DNA of 45,015 nucleotides from Chryseobacterium sp. YIM B08800 (GTDB taxonomy: Bacteria; Bacteroidota; Bacteroidia; Flavobacteriales; Weeksellaceae), in the NCBI RefSeq assembly GCF_026163565.1, contig NZ_JAPDKN010000008.1, positions 1-45,015 of the forward strand, written 5' to 3'. A model generated the notes under the pieces. The model saw only the letters and a program-made list of their open reading frames with translations, was not told the origin of the DNA and made no database searches. Position 1 is the first letter of the stretch; every line of letters begins with the position of its first letter. Shown piece after piece: positions 17,251 through 25,119 of this stretch. The translations under genes were made by a program, and so were the position numbers.

Positions 17251-17281
17251 AGAAAAGCCTTCCAATTCGGAAGGCTTTTCT
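17251..17281. terminator. Strong bidirectional terminator between convergent genes
   Basis: A perfect 13-bp stem (17251-17263 with 17269-17281, core AAAAGCCTTCC) has a 5-nt loop. Flanking A and T runs allow termination of both the plus-strand membrane protein gene and the minus-strand helicase gene. Confidence 0.9.
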
Positions 17282-17283
17282 AT

Positions 17284-18555
17284 TTATTTTTTTCTGGAAA
17301 AATTACTTTTATTTTTTGGCTTTTTAAAACCAACATCTTTTCTCTGCTGAGCCGGGCTACCTGTTTTTTTAGGTCTCGGCGTAAAAGGTTTGTTGTTTGA
17401 ATCTCTTTTTTCTACAACCAAATTATCGGTGTGATAAGGATGATCTTTTACCACAGGAATTTTCATTCCAATCAGCTTTTCCGTATCTCTTAAGTTTAAT
17501 AAATCTAAACCATCAACAAACGAAAGCGAACTTCCTTCAGCTCCGGCACGACCTGTTCTTCCGATTCGGTGAACGTAAGTTTCTGCAACGTCCGAAAGTT
17601 CGAAGTTGATCACATATTTCAGCTCATCAATATCAATTCCTCTTGCTGCAATGTCTGTAGCCACCAAAATACGCGTTTTTCCTGATTTAAAATTATTTAA
17701 AGCATTTTGTCTCGCATTTTGAGATTTATTACCGTGAATCGCTTCTGTGGGAATATTTGCGGCTTGTAGTTTTTTAGCAATTTTATCTGCTCCGTGTTTT
17801 GTTCTTGAGAAAACTAAAACAGATTCAGAAATTTTATTTTGTAAAATATGAGAAAGAAGATCCAGCTTTTTATCTTTATCTACAAAATAAATAGATTGTT
17901 TAATGGTTTCTGCAGTCGAAGAAATCGGCGTTACAGAGACTTTTATAGGAGTATTCAGAATAGAATCTGCCAATTTCTGAATTTCAGTCGGCATTGTTGC
18001 AGAGAAGAAAAGCGTCTGTCTTTTTTGAGGTAAAAGTTTAATAATTCTTTTTACATCGTGTACAAAACCCATGTCAAGCATTCTATCGGCCTCGTCCAAA
18101 ACAAAAATTTCAAGATTTTTAAGAGAGATAATTCCCTGCGCAATAAAATCTAGCAATCTTCCCGGAGTTGCTACCAAAATGTCAACGCCTTTTCTCAAAG
18201 CTGCCACTTGATTTCCCTGTTTTACACCACCGAAAATTACCAGTTGTTTTAAGGGTAAATTTTTTCCGTATGCATTGAAGCTTTCTTCAATTTGTATAGC
18301 CAATTCTCTCGTTGGAGTAAGAATTAATGCCTTAATATGATTATTTTTCGGCCCTTTTCTTTCTGTAAGGTTTTGCAGGATAGGAATTGCAAAGGCTGCT
18401 GTTTTACCTGTTCCTGTTTGTGCTGTACCAAGTACATCTCTGTGTTCTAGAATCGATGGAATTGCTTGTTCCTGAATGGGAGTAGGTTTTTCGTAACCTT
18501 GAATTTGAAGCGCATCTAAAATGGGCTTAATTAATTTTAAGTCTGTAAATAACAA
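17284..18555 (-). CDS. DEAD-box RNA helicase, RhlE-like
   Basis: A 423-residue RNA helicase. Motifs are TPIQEQAIP (Q motif), AQTGTGKTAAF (Walker A), PTRELAIQI, TPGR, DEADRMLDMGF, SATMP, ARGID and HRIGRTGRAG. After the helicase core is a short Lys/Arg-rich tail (PRPKKTG to the end), typical of the RhlE subgroup and without a folded RNA-binding domain, unlike the helicase at 8259. It is likely to act in ribosome maturation or RNA decay. A possible promoter lies about 135 nt upstream, giving a long leader, a feature common in cold-regulated helicase genes. Confidence 0.9.
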   Translation of the reverse strand: MLFTDLKLIKPILDALQIQGYEKPTPIQEQAIPSILEHRDVLGTAQTGTGKTAAFAIPILQNLTERKGPKNNHIKALILTPTRELAIQIEESFNAYGKNLPLKQLVIFGGVKQGNQVAALRKGVDILVATPGRLLDFIAQGIISLKNLEIFVLDEADRMLDMGFVHDVKRIIKLLPQKRQTLFFSATMPTEIQKLADSILNTPIKVSVTPISSTAETIKQSIYFVDKDKKLDLLSHILQNKISESVLVFSRTKHGADKIAKKLQAANIPTEAIHGNKSQNARQNALNNFKSGKTRILVATDIAARGIDIDELKYVINFELSDVAETYVHRIGRTGRAGAEGSSLSFVDGLDLLNLRDTEKLIGMKIPVVKDHPYHTDNLVVEKRDSNNKPFTPRPKKTGSPAQQRKDVGFKKPKNKSNFSRKK

Positions 18556-18605
18556 AATGTGTATTGTGTATTAAAATAATGCGGTCGAAGCAGTATACTT
18601 CATCA

Positions 18606-18629
18606 TTTTTTAGCAGATCTGCCAAAAAT
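18606..18629. promoter_or_regulatory. Near-perfect palindrome in the rhlE-like leader
   Basis: GCAGATCTGC (18613-18622) is a perfect 10-bp palindrome flanked, beyond one mismatch, by five T and five A residues. It lies between the putative promoter and the helicase start and could be an operator or an RNA hairpin in the leader. Confidence 0.35.
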
Positions 18630-18691
18630 TTTAACAGAATTTTTAAGTAATATTAATTACTATTTGGCTGAGAATGCCGCGAAATATGTTG

Positions 18692-18699
18692 CAAAGATA
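18692..18699 (-). promoter_or_regulatory. -7 box of the RhlE-like helicase gene
   Basis: TATCTTTG followed by C on the minus strand matches the Bacteroidota -7 element. The predicted transcript would have a leader of about 130 nt. No -33 TTTG is seen. Confidence 0.45.
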
Positions 18700-18721
18700 G
18701 TTTAAATAATTTTAAGTGTAA

Positions 18722-19213
18722 TTACTGAACCTTTTCCCACTGTTGATTGTGCTTTAAATTCTCGAAAAATTGGTAAACGGTTATCAATTTTTCAGATCCT
18801 CTTTTACCGTAATCTTCAATGTTTTTAGATGATCGGTCATTGAATTGTACTCTCAGATATGAAGTTGGTAAATCTGTAATATTTCTTGAACCGTATTTTT
18901 CATTAAGGCTTTTTATATCTAAACCGTCAAGAAGTGTAATCAGTTTTTTGTAATCAGCTTCTTTAATAGTTGTTTTGAATGTTCCTTCTCTTGGTTTATC
19001 AAATTCTCCTTTTGAAAATCCTTTCGAAAAATTAAAATGTTCGGCTTCCAAAACAGCTGTTCGGTCTGGATTAATAGTCATTTTAAAAATCGGGCAAGAA
19101 CCAAAACATGCTCCTGCTTCATATTCTATGGTTGAGTATTTTGAAGTAGACATTTTCTGAGAAGAGCATGATAATAGAAAGATTATTGTAAATAGGCTTA
19201 GTAGATATTTCAT
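18722..19213 (-). CDS. DUF6438 domain-containing lipoprotein
   Basis: A 163-residue lipoprotein. The signal peptide ends in LLSCSSQK with lipidated Cys16. The mature part contains GACFGSCPIFKMTI, the cysteine-containing motif typical of DUF6438 proteins, and a final domain with ITDLPTSYLRVQF. The two cysteines in CFGSC may form a disulfide in the periplasm. Function of the family is unknown to me. Its gene is about 170 nt upstream of the helicase start on the same strand. The family call is from memory of the motif. Confidence 0.75.
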   Translation of the reverse strand: MKYLLSLFTIIFLLSCSSQKMSTSKYSTIEYEAGACFGSCPIFKMTINPDRTAVLEAEHFNFSKGFSKGEFDKPREGTFKTTIKEADYKKLITLLDGLDIKSLNEKYGSRNITDLPTSYLRVQFNDRSSKNIEDYGKRGSEKLITVYQFFENLKHNQQWEKVQ

Positions 19214-19255
19214 TGTTTTAAATTTTAAAAATGTCTTTCAATAAGCGTTCCAAAT

Positions 19256-19283
19256 AAAAAGAGAAACCTTTTGAGTTTCTCTT
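19256..19283 (-). terminator. Terminator of the PorT-like barrel gene
   Basis: A 9-bp stem (AAGAGAAAC at 19259-19267 with 19275-19283) and 7-nt loop is followed on the minus strand by a T run (19260-19256). It lies 8 nt after the stop codon of the barrel gene. Confidence 0.75.
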
Positions 19284-19290
19284 GTGTGTT

Positions 19291-19929
19291 TTAATTAAAT
19301 CTATATCCTACACCAGCTTGCAGAAAACCAATTCTTGTTTCAAAACCATTTTTGTGCGTATCAAAAAAGTTGAAATTGTATCGCGCATCAACAAAAAATT
19401 GATCTGTTATTTTATATTCTGCGCCAAGAAAAGGGAAGAGATTTAGTGTTTTATAGTCAACTAAATCCTGAGAATCTGTACCATTTACAATTCCATCGGT
19501 TTTAACTTTTTCAGAAAGATTAAAGCCGAAATTCATTCCTGCAGAAGCCGAAAATTTTGGAATAAAATAGTATTTTACTGAAACCGGAACCTGAATCTGA
19601 GTAAATTGATAATTAAAATCAACATTTCCCATTTCTACAATTTCGCTGCCAATAAGCTGTACCAAAGGAAGAGAATCTGTACCGCCAATCTGAGTATATA
19701 AAACTTCAGCCTGAATGCCCACTTTTGATGAAAGAGGTTTTTCTGCTACGAATCCTGCATAGAAATAAGATTTTGAATCGAGTTTGTCATCAAAAAATTT
19801 CATGTTGGATAAAGAATAACCTGCTTTTACACCAAATTTAAAATCTGCGTCAGAGTTAGATTTTTGAGTTTGAGCACCAATAAATCCCGAAATAGTGATG
19901 GAAAGGGCTAAAAAAAAATTCTTAGTCAT
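19291..19929 (-). CDS. Outer membrane beta-barrel protein, PorT-like
   Basis: A 212-residue exported protein. A signal peptide (FFLALSITISGFIGAQ) is followed by FKFGVKAGYSLSNMKF, the start of the PorT/OMP_b-brl_2 barrels that are abundant in Bacteroidota. Alternating amphipathic strands run to the end, which closes with an aromatic-rich strand (GVGYRFN) as expected for a barrel recognised by the BAM complex. Eight strands are probable. Whether it acts in T9SS secretion, like true PorT, cannot be decided; most paralogues have no known function. Confidence 0.82.
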   Translation of the reverse strand: MTKNFFLALSITISGFIGAQTQKSNSDADFKFGVKAGYSLSNMKFFDDKLDSKSYFYAGFVAEKPLSSKVGIQAEVLYTQIGGTDSLPLVQLIGSEIVEMGNVDFNYQFTQIQVPVSVKYYFIPKFSASAGMNFGFNLSEKVKTDGIVNGTDSQDLVDYKTLNLFPFLGAEYKITDQFFVDARYNFNFFDTHKNGFETRIGFLQAGVGYRFN

Positions 19930-19969
19930 AATTTTTTTAAGTTTAATTTAAAATGAAACGGAGATTTGT

Positions 19970-20012
19970 AAAAAAAATTGTGCTGCAATCAATGATTACA
20001 GCACAATTTTTT
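19970..20012 (-). terminator. Terminator of obg
   Basis: A stem with core TTGTGCTG / CAGCACAA and an inner helix encloses a short loop. On the minus strand it ends in a long T run. The hairpin lies just after the obg stop codon. Confidence 0.85.
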
Positions 20013-20015
20013 TTT

Positions 20016-20999
20016 TTATCCGTGAAGCCTTTTCCAAATGGCATCCTTCAATTCCGTTAAACCTTCCCCGGTAACACCCGAGAAAAATAATGGTTTCTTA
20101 TTTTCCGGAAACTCTGCAGCGATTTCTTTTTTCAGCTCGTCATCCAAAAGATCGGCTTTAGAAACAGAGATAATAAAATCTTTATCTAAAAGTTCAGGAT
20201 TGTATTCTTTCAATTCATTTTCCAAAATTTTAAACTCCTGAAAATGATCTTCAGAATCTGCAGGAATTAAAAATAATAAAATTGAATTTCTTTCAATATG
20301 TCTTAAGAATCTGTGACCAAGACCTTTACCTTCTGCTGCACCTTCAATAATCCCCGGAATATCTGCCATTACAAAAGATTTGTAATTTCTGTAATCAACG
20401 ATTCCTAAGTTGGGTGTTAAAGTCGTAAATGCGTAATTGGCAATTTTTGGTTTTGCAGCAGAAACTGAAGCTAAAAGCGTAGATTTTCCTGCATTTGGGA
20501 AACCTACAAGACCTACATCAGCTAAGATTTTAAGTTCGAAAACAATGTAGCCTTCCTGCCCATCCATTCCTGGTTGAGCAAAACGCGGAGTTTGGTTGGT
20601 AGATGATTTGAAAAATTCATTTCCTTTACCACCTTTACCACCTTCCATCAAGATGATTTCCTGGCCATCTTCCAGAATTTCGCCTACAACTTCTCCGTCT
20701 TCATTTTTAGCAATTGTTCCGATTGGAACATTGATGTAAACATCTTCTCCGAAAGCTCCTGTTAACTGGTTTTTTCCTCCGTTTTCACCACGTTCCGCTT
20801 TTACGTGACGGGTGTATCGAAGAGGAAGTAAAGTCCATTCGTGGGCATTTCCTCTCATGATGATGTGTCCTCCGCGACCTCCGTCACCTCCATCAGGACC
20901 ACCTTTAGGAATATATTTTTCACGACGAAGATGGGCAGAACCTGCACCTCCGTGACCGCTTTTACAATGAATCTTTACGTAATCTACAAAATTGCTCAT
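20016..20999 (-). CDS. obg: GTPase Obg (CgtA)
   Basis: A 327-residue GTPase involved in 50S ribosome assembly and stress control. The glycine-rich N-terminal Obg fold is clear ([23 protein letters not shown], then GGDGGRGG), covering about residues 1-158. The G domain has GFPNAGKST (G1), TTLTPN region (G2), DIPG (G3), SKAD (G4) and SGVTGEG (G5). The usual C-terminal OCT extension of many Obg proteins is absent, as is common in Bacteroidota. It follows adk on the same strand after a filler repeat, in the order hpt-adk-obg. Confidence 0.95.
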   Translation of the reverse strand: MSNFVDYVKIHCKSGHGGAGSAHLRREKYIPKGGPDGGDGGRGGHIIMRGNAHEWTLLPLRYTRHVKAERGENGGKNQLTGAFGEDVYINVPIGTIAKNEDGEVVGEILEDGQEIILMEGGKGGKGNEFFKSSTNQTPRFAQPGMDGQEGYIVFELKILADVGLVGFPNAGKSTLLASVSAAKPKIANYAFTTLTPNLGIVDYRNYKSFVMADIPGIIEGAAEGKGLGHRFLRHIERNSILLFLIPADSEDHFQEFKILENELKEYNPELLDKDFIISVSKADLLDDELKKEIAAEFPENKKPLFFSGVTGEGLTELKDAIWKRLHG

Positions 21000-21006
21000 A
21001 ATTTCA

Positions 21007-21064
21007 ATTCAAGGTTTAAAGGTTTAAAGTTCAAAGTTCCCAACCTTGAATATTGAACTTTGAA
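21007..21064. repeat. Double inverted repeat between adk and obg
   Basis: Two nested perfect 10-bp inverted pairs: ATTCAAGGTT (21007-21016) with AACCTTGAAT (21042-21051), and TTCAAAGTTC (21030-21039) with GAACTTTGAA (21055-21064). The two pairs interleave, so both cannot form at once, suggesting alternative folds. Confidence 0.6.
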
Positions 21065-21079
21065 TAATGAATCAAAAAT

Positions 21080-21658
21080 TTATGCAAATTTTTGAACTTC
21101 AGCAAAAAGTTTTTCTGAAATCTCGTTGATTTCTCCTACACCGTTGATCTCTACATATTTACCTTGTTGTTTGTAAAGCTCGGCTACTTCTGCTGTTTTT
21201 GTGTAGTATTCTTTTATTCTGTTTTCGATAATTTCTACATTGCTGTCATCAGATCTCCCGCTGATTTCACCTCTTTTCAGTAATCTTTCAACCAAAATAG
21301 AGTCTTCTACAACTAAAGAAAGACAAACATCGATATTATCATTCAGTTCTTCTTTTACAATTTTTTCCAAAGCTTCTGTCTGCACTGCAGTTCTAGGATA
21401 TCCGTCGAAAATAAATCCTGCAGCATCGCTTGGTTTTCTGATTTCGTCAATCAGCATATCTGTTGTTACCTGATCCGGAACCAATTCTCCTTTATCGATG
21501 TAAGATTTTGCCAGTTTTCCCAATTCGGTATCATTTTTCATATTGAATCTGAAAAGATCACCTGTTGAGATTTGCTTTAAATTGAATTTCTCGATTAAGT
21601 TTTGCGCTTGAGTACCTTTTCCACTTCCTGGAGGACCGAACAGAACAATGTTTATCAT
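21080..21658 (-). CDS. adk: Adenylate kinase
   Basis: A 192-residue enzyme that interconverts ATP + AMP and 2 ADP in the cytoplasm. The P-loop is FGPPGSGKGTQAQ (about 7-19), the AMP-binding region has STGDLFR, and FDGYPRT is the NMP-binding motif. The LID is the short form without zinc cysteines, which agrees with the length. It sits between hpt and obg; the purine salvage neighbours support the assignment. Confidence 0.95.
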   Translation of the reverse strand: MINIVLFGPPGSGKGTQAQNLIEKFNLKQISTGDLFRFNMKNDTELGKLAKSYIDKGELVPDQVTTDMLIDEIRKPSDAAGFIFDGYPRTAVQTEALEKIVKEELNDNIDVCLSLVVEDSILVERLLKRGEISGRSDDSNVEIIENRIKEYYTKTAEVAELYKQQGKYVEINGVGEINEISEKLFAEVQKFA

Positions 21659-21798
21659 AATGTTGTTTTGCTTTGGGCAATGGGCAATTTGCTTTTGGCG
21701 GTTTGCAACTTTGCTTTCAGCTTTTTTAGTTATTATTAAATTTATTTCTTTATTTTACTTTTTTAAGCTAAAAGCTGTGAGCTCATAGCCAACAGCGT

Positions 21799-22353
21799 TT
21801 AATGGTTGATTTGTCCGTCTTCCAATTGATATAGATTCGATAGGTTTCTACCCAGTTCATCATAATCTAATCCGTAGCCTAAAACAAATTTGTTTGGAAT
21901 TTCTTTTCCGATATAATCCAGCTTGAAATCTTTCTTATAAACTTCAGGTTTCAATAAGAATGAAGCCAGCTTAACAGATTTCGGACGCTGTGTTTCTTTG
22001 AAATATTTGAATAGACTTTCAACAGTATTTCCTGTATCTACGATGTCTTCTACAAGAATGATGTGACGGTCTTTTACATCTTTAGTAAGTTCCATTTTCT
22101 GATAAACAATTCCTGTAGATTCTGTTCCAGCATAAGAACTCATCTGGATAAATGCGATCTCGCAAGGTCCTGGATAATGTTTAAGAAGATCTGAAAAAAA
22201 CATGATAACACCGTTTAAAACACCAATGAAAACAGGTACTTCGTCTTTGTAATCTTCATAGATTTTTAGAGCGGTTGCCTTTACAATTTCCTGAATTTCG
22301 GCATCCTTTAAATAGGGAACAAAAGTTTTGTCGTGAACTTGAATACTTTCCAT
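21799..22353 (-). CDS. hpt: Hypoxanthine phosphoribosyltransferase
   Basis: A 184-residue PRTase that converts hypoxanthine (and guanine) plus PRPP to IMP or GMP. The PRPP loop is ILVEDIVDTGNT and the base-binding region is near FVLGYGLDYDE. The frame stays open to a TTG at 22374, but that codon lies within the -7 box at 22372-22379, so the ATG at 22353 (MESIQVHDKT) is the real start. First gene of the hpt-adk-obg group. Confidence 0.92.
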   Translation of the reverse strand: MESIQVHDKTFVPYLKDAEIQEIVKATALKIYEDYKDEVPVFIGVLNGVIMFFSDLLKHYPGPCEIAFIQMSSYAGTESTGIVYQKMELTKDVKDRHIILVEDIVDTGNTVESLFKYFKETQRPKSVKLASFLLKPEVYKKDFKLDYIGKEIPNKFVLGYGLDYDELGRNLSNLYQLEDGQINH

Positions 22354-22371
22354 AAAATTTTTCGTAGGGCG

Positions 22372-22379
22372 CAAAGTTA
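22372..22379 (-). promoter_or_regulatory. -7 box of hpt
   Basis: TAACTTTG followed by CG on the minus strand lies 18 nt before the hpt ATG at 22353. It fixes the start codon, because the upstream in-frame TTG overlaps the box. Confidence 0.6.
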
Positions 22380-22511
22380 CGGATTTTAGATTAAAATATT
22401 TTGTAGTTTTTGTTTATGTATTGTTATCGACATTATTTTATGAATAATGATTTATTTTAAATCTTATCTTTAACGCTATTTTAATTCATATTTTCTTCAA
22501 AATTGAATCTA

Positions 22512-22519
22512 TAAATTTG
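22512..22519 (+). promoter_or_regulatory. -7 box ahead of the response-regulator remnant
   Basis: TAAATTTG matches TAnnTTTG and lies only 5 nt before the GTG of the remnant. A transcript from it would be nearly leaderless and would run into the DUF1826-like gene. Confidence 0.4.
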
Positions 22520-22524
22520 ATGCT

Positions 22525-22599
22525 GTGAAAATTTTAATCATAGAAGACGAAACAGAATTTTTTATTTTTGTAAAAAGAATTAAACGACTAAATGGTTGA
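22525..22599 (+). pseudogene. N-terminal remnant of a response regulator gene
   Basis: From GTG 22525 the frame reads MKILIIEDETEF, which is the classic beta-1 strand and acidic pocket start of a two-component receiver domain (K-I-L-I-I-E-D-E). It then diverges and stops after 24 codons with TGA at 22597-22599. A -7 box directly precedes it. No other receiver motif (phosphorylated Asp, T/S, K) follows in any frame before the next gene. This looks like the stub left after deletion of a regulator gene. With only 12 matching residues, chance cannot be fully excluded. Confidence 0.5.
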
Positions 22600-22608
22600 T
22601 TCTAAAAT

Positions 22609-23307
22609 ATGGGCAATACATTTTCTGATAACAATCAAGTTGGAGTAGTTTCTTCTTTCCCCGAATTAATAAACACCAAATTCAAAGGAACGGTGAATGC
22701 AATCTGTTGGAACCGAAACTTGTATGGAGATTTTAAGGAAATTGTTTCTAAACTACAATTAAAAGAAAACATTACAGAAGTTTCTATTGAAGATCTTTTA
22801 GCTTTGGAACTATCAGAAAAAGGAATATTAGCAAGAGAAATTATTTTAAATGATTTACAGCTATTGACAGATTTCGGAGCATCGCCTTCGCTTAATTTAC
22901 TTAAAAGCTACGAACGAGATGATGAGTTTGATTTCATTTCGACAGATGTGTATTCTTTTCATGTAGATCGTTCGCCAATTGGTACTGATACTTTTTTATG
23001 TACTTATCATGGCGCAGCAAGCGATATTATTTCTAATGATCAGGTCGAACAGAAAATTTTGATTCCAGAAATCAGAGAAAAACTCAGAGAACTACACGAC
23101 GGATCTGAGGAAGAATTAGAAGACTTTTTTAAAGAAAATTTTTTCGATCTTCATTATGAAGCAAAATTTGGTGCAATTCCAACAAATTTAGGAATAGGAA
23201 ATCTTTGGCGATTGGCGGTAGATCATCCTTCGCAAGAGGTTTTACCTTGTGTTCACAGAGCTCCTTTAGAAAATGATGGGGAATATCGTTTGCTTTTGAT
23301 TTGTTGA
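22609..23307 (+). CDS. DUF1826-like protein
   Basis: A 232-residue soluble protein. The central part (DVYSFHVDRSPIGTDTFLCTYHGAAS, about 115-140) and the end (CVHRAPLENDGEYRLLLIC) resemble DUF1826. The pattern H-x-D followed by a C-terminal His-Arg recalls 2-oxoglutarate-type double-stranded beta helix proteins, but this is inference from motif spacing. It follows the response-regulator remnant and converges on mnmE. No promoter directly upstream is seen apart from the one in front of the remnant. Confidence 0.6.
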   Translation: MGNTFSDNNQVGVVSSFPELINTKFKGTVNAICWNRNLYGDFKEIVSKLQLKENITEVSIEDLLALELSEKGILAREIILNDLQLLTDFGASPSLNLLKSYERDDEFDFISTDVYSFHVDRSPIGTDTFLCTYHGAASDIISNDQVEQKILIPEIREKLRELHDGSEEELEDFFKENFFDLHYEAKFGAIPTNLGIGNLWRLAVDHPSQEVLPCVHRAPLENDGEYRLLLIC

Positions 23308-23314
23308 TTCATTA

Positions 23315-23337
23315 AAAAACCACACTTTTGGGTGTGG
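23315..23337 (-). terminator. Terminator of mnmE
   Basis: A stem CCACAC / GTGTGG (23320-23325 with 23332-23337) is followed on the minus strand by six T residues. The plus side lacks an equal T run, so it mainly serves mnmE. Confidence 0.7.
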
Positions 23338-23366
23338 CTGTATTTTAATATGATTTGAATGTTTTT

Positions 23367-24752
23367 TTACTTTCCGATACAAAACTTAGAAAAAATATTT
23401 CCCAACACCTCATCATTTGTCACTTCTCCTGAAATTTCACCGAGATGTTCTAAAGCATTTCTTAGTTCATAGGCTAATAATTCGGTTGAAATTTGGAAAA
23501 TAATCGCTTCCTTTACTTTATTTACGGCATCTAAAGATTTTCCTAAAGCTTCAAAGTGGCGTTGGTTGGTGATGATTACGTTGCTTTCTTCTGATTTTAG
23601 CTGTTCTACGTAAGAAGATAATTCGTCTTTTAAATCTTGCATATTTTGGTTTTCAACGGCTGAAATGGTGATGAAATCAAAATCTTGTGAGATTTCTTTT
23701 CTGAAAACATTTTCCACCAGTTCATATTGAGAAGGAGAAACTTCATCTATTTTTGTTGCGCAGATTATCAGTTTCAAATCATCTCTTTGCAGAGACTTTA
23801 TCATTTCAATGTCTTCAGAAAAGTTTTCTGTGGCTGCGTCAGCGAGGTAAACAAGAATGTTGGCATTTTCAACTTTTTCTTTTGCTTTTTTTACACCGAT
23901 TGCTTCGATTTCATCGGCAGTTTCACGTAAACCTGCAGTATCAATTAATCTGAACGCATGACCTTTGATGTGAAGTATTTCTTCAATCGTATCTCTCGTC
24001 GTTCCGGCAATATTGCTCACAATTGCTCTTTCTTCTTTTAGCAAAGCATTAAGAAGGGTAGATTTTCCAGCGTTTGGTTTTCCGATGATTGCAACGGCGG
24101 TTCCATTTTTGATGGCATTTCCATATTGGAAACTTTCAATAAGAGAATTTAATTTGGCTTCAATCTTATTAAGCAGTTGATTCAAAGCGGTTCTGTCTGC
24201 AAACTCAACGTCTTCTTCGGCAAAATCGAGTTCCAATTCAATTAAAGAAACGAAATTTAATAAATCAGTTCTTAAAAAAGAAATTTCATTAGTAATTCCG
24301 CCTTTTAGTTGGTTTAAAGCTACTTTTCTTGAAGCTTCATTTTCTGAAGCAATCAAATCGGCAATCGATTCAGCCTGGCTTAAATCAATTCTTCCGTTCA
24401 TGAAAGCCCGCATTGTAAACTCACCGGCTTTTGCCATTCTTGCTCCGTTTTTAATTAAAACTTCAAGGATTTTCTTAGCAATATGGGGTGAACCGTGAAA
24501 AGAAATTTCTACAGAATCTTCTGCTGTAAAAGTTTTTGGAGCTTTAAAAACAGAAATCATCACCTCATCAATTACCTCATCTCCATCTTTTATAAACCCG
24601 TAATGAACAGTGTGAGACTGCGCTTTTTCAAGATTTTTACCGTCAAAAATTTTAGCAGAAACAGGAATTGCATCATTACCGGAAATTCTTATAATTCCTA
24701 TGGCTCCGATTCCGTTGGCTGTGGCAAGTGCGCAGATAGTGTCATGATTCAT
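23367..24752 (-). CDS. mnmE: tRNA modification GTPase MnmE (TrmE)
   Basis: A 461-residue GTPase which, with MnmG, installs the (carboxymethyl)aminomethyl group on U34 of certain tRNAs. The N-terminal folate-binding domain (TICALATANGIGAIGIIRISG) spans about 1-118. A helical domain encloses the G domain with [13 protein letters not shown] (G1), DTAGLRE (G3) and TKID (G4). The C-terminus FCIGK carries the conserved catalytic cysteine. A -7 box ends 4 nt before the ATG, implying a leaderless or almost leaderless mRNA. Confidence 0.95.
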   Translation of the reverse strand: MNHDTICALATANGIGAIGIIRISGNDAIPVSAKIFDGKNLEKAQSHTVHYGFIKDGDEVIDEVMISVFKAPKTFTAEDSVEISFHGSPHIAKKILEVLIKNGARMAKAGEFTMRAFMNGRIDLSQAESIADLIASENEASRKVALNQLKGGITNEISFLRTDLLNFVSLIELELDFAEEDVEFADRTALNQLLNKIEAKLNSLIESFQYGNAIKNGTAVAIIGKPNAGKSTLLNALLKEERAIVSNIAGTTRDTIEEILHIKGHAFRLIDTAGLRETADEIEAIGVKKAKEKVENANILVYLADAATENFSEDIEMIKSLQRDDLKLIICATKIDEVSPSQYELVENVFRKEISQDFDFITISAVENQNMQDLKDELSSYVEQLKSEESNVIITNQRHFEALGKSLDAVNKVKEAIIFQISTELLAYELRNALEHLGEISGEVTNDEVLGNIFSKFCIGK

Positions 24753-24756
24753 TTTG

Positions 24757-24764
24757 CAAATTTA
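24757..24764 (-). promoter_or_regulatory. -7 box immediately before mnmE
   Basis: TAAATTTG followed by CAAA and then ATG. With the usual start site a few bases after the box, the mRNA would begin at or next to the start codon. Confidence 0.5.
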
Positions 24765-24859
24765 CGGTTTTAAATGAAAATTTCTTATGTTAATCGACAC
24801 ACAGATTGATTGATTAAAAGTTTTGTTAATCGCAACAAGTTTAAGTAAAGATTCAAACT

Positions 24860-24940
24860 AAAAAAAAACGTCACCTCTATTAGATAGAGATAACGTTAAA
24901 GGATATTAGTTTTTTATATATAATTGTGATTGGTTTTGCT
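24860..24940 (-). ncRNA. Candidate small RNA with own promoter and terminator
   Basis: The 367-nt gap between mnmE and the M24 peptidase holds an orphan transcription unit on the minus strand. A -7 box TACTTTTG (24945-24952) starts it, about 45 nt of AT-rich sequence follow (start CAAGCAAAACCAATC), and it ends in a hairpin with outer arms AACGTT/AACGT and inner arms CTCTA/TAGAG (24867-24897), followed by a run of T. The peptidase upstream has its own terminator, so this is not its tail. The only frame in it is about 21 codons from GTG and unconvincing. No known RNA family is recognised. Confidence 0.4.
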
Positions 24941-24944
24941 TGCA

Positions 24945-24952
24945 CAAAAGTA
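24945..24952 (-). promoter_or_regulatory. -7 box of the candidate small RNA
   Basis: TACTTTTG on the minus strand fits TAnnTTTG. At the -33 position there is no TTTG, which would be consistent with need for an activator. Confidence 0.4.
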
Positions 24953-24997
24953 GTTGATAAGAATTTATTTTCTTTCAGGATATTCCTCATAAATAAT

Positions 24998-25013
24998 ACC
25001 GTAAAAATACGGT
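24998..25013. promoter_or_regulatory. Perfect palindrome, possible operator
   Basis: ACCGTA-AAAA-TACGGT has 6-bp perfect arms around four A residues. It is centred about 66 bp upstream of the predicted start of the small RNA candidate, a position typical of class I activator sites. It has no T-run and is too short for a stable terminator. Confidence 0.4.
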
Positions 25014-25022
25014 TGTGTACAA

Positions 25023-25059
25023 TAAAAAAATCGTCCCGCAAATTTCTTTACAGGACGAT
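25023..25059 (-). terminator. Terminator of the M24 peptidase gene
   Basis: A 7-bp stem ATCGTCC / GGACGAT (25030-25036 with 25053-25059) is followed on the minus strand by seven T residues. Confidence 0.75.
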
Positions 25060-25119
25060 GAGTTTAATAATTGTACTGTTATTTTAAAATATTAGAAATA
25101 CAATTAATGATTTATTCTT

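Noticed and set aside
23727..23953. Cys/Phe-rich frames opposite mnmE
   Set aside because: Antisense shadows of a well-conserved gene.
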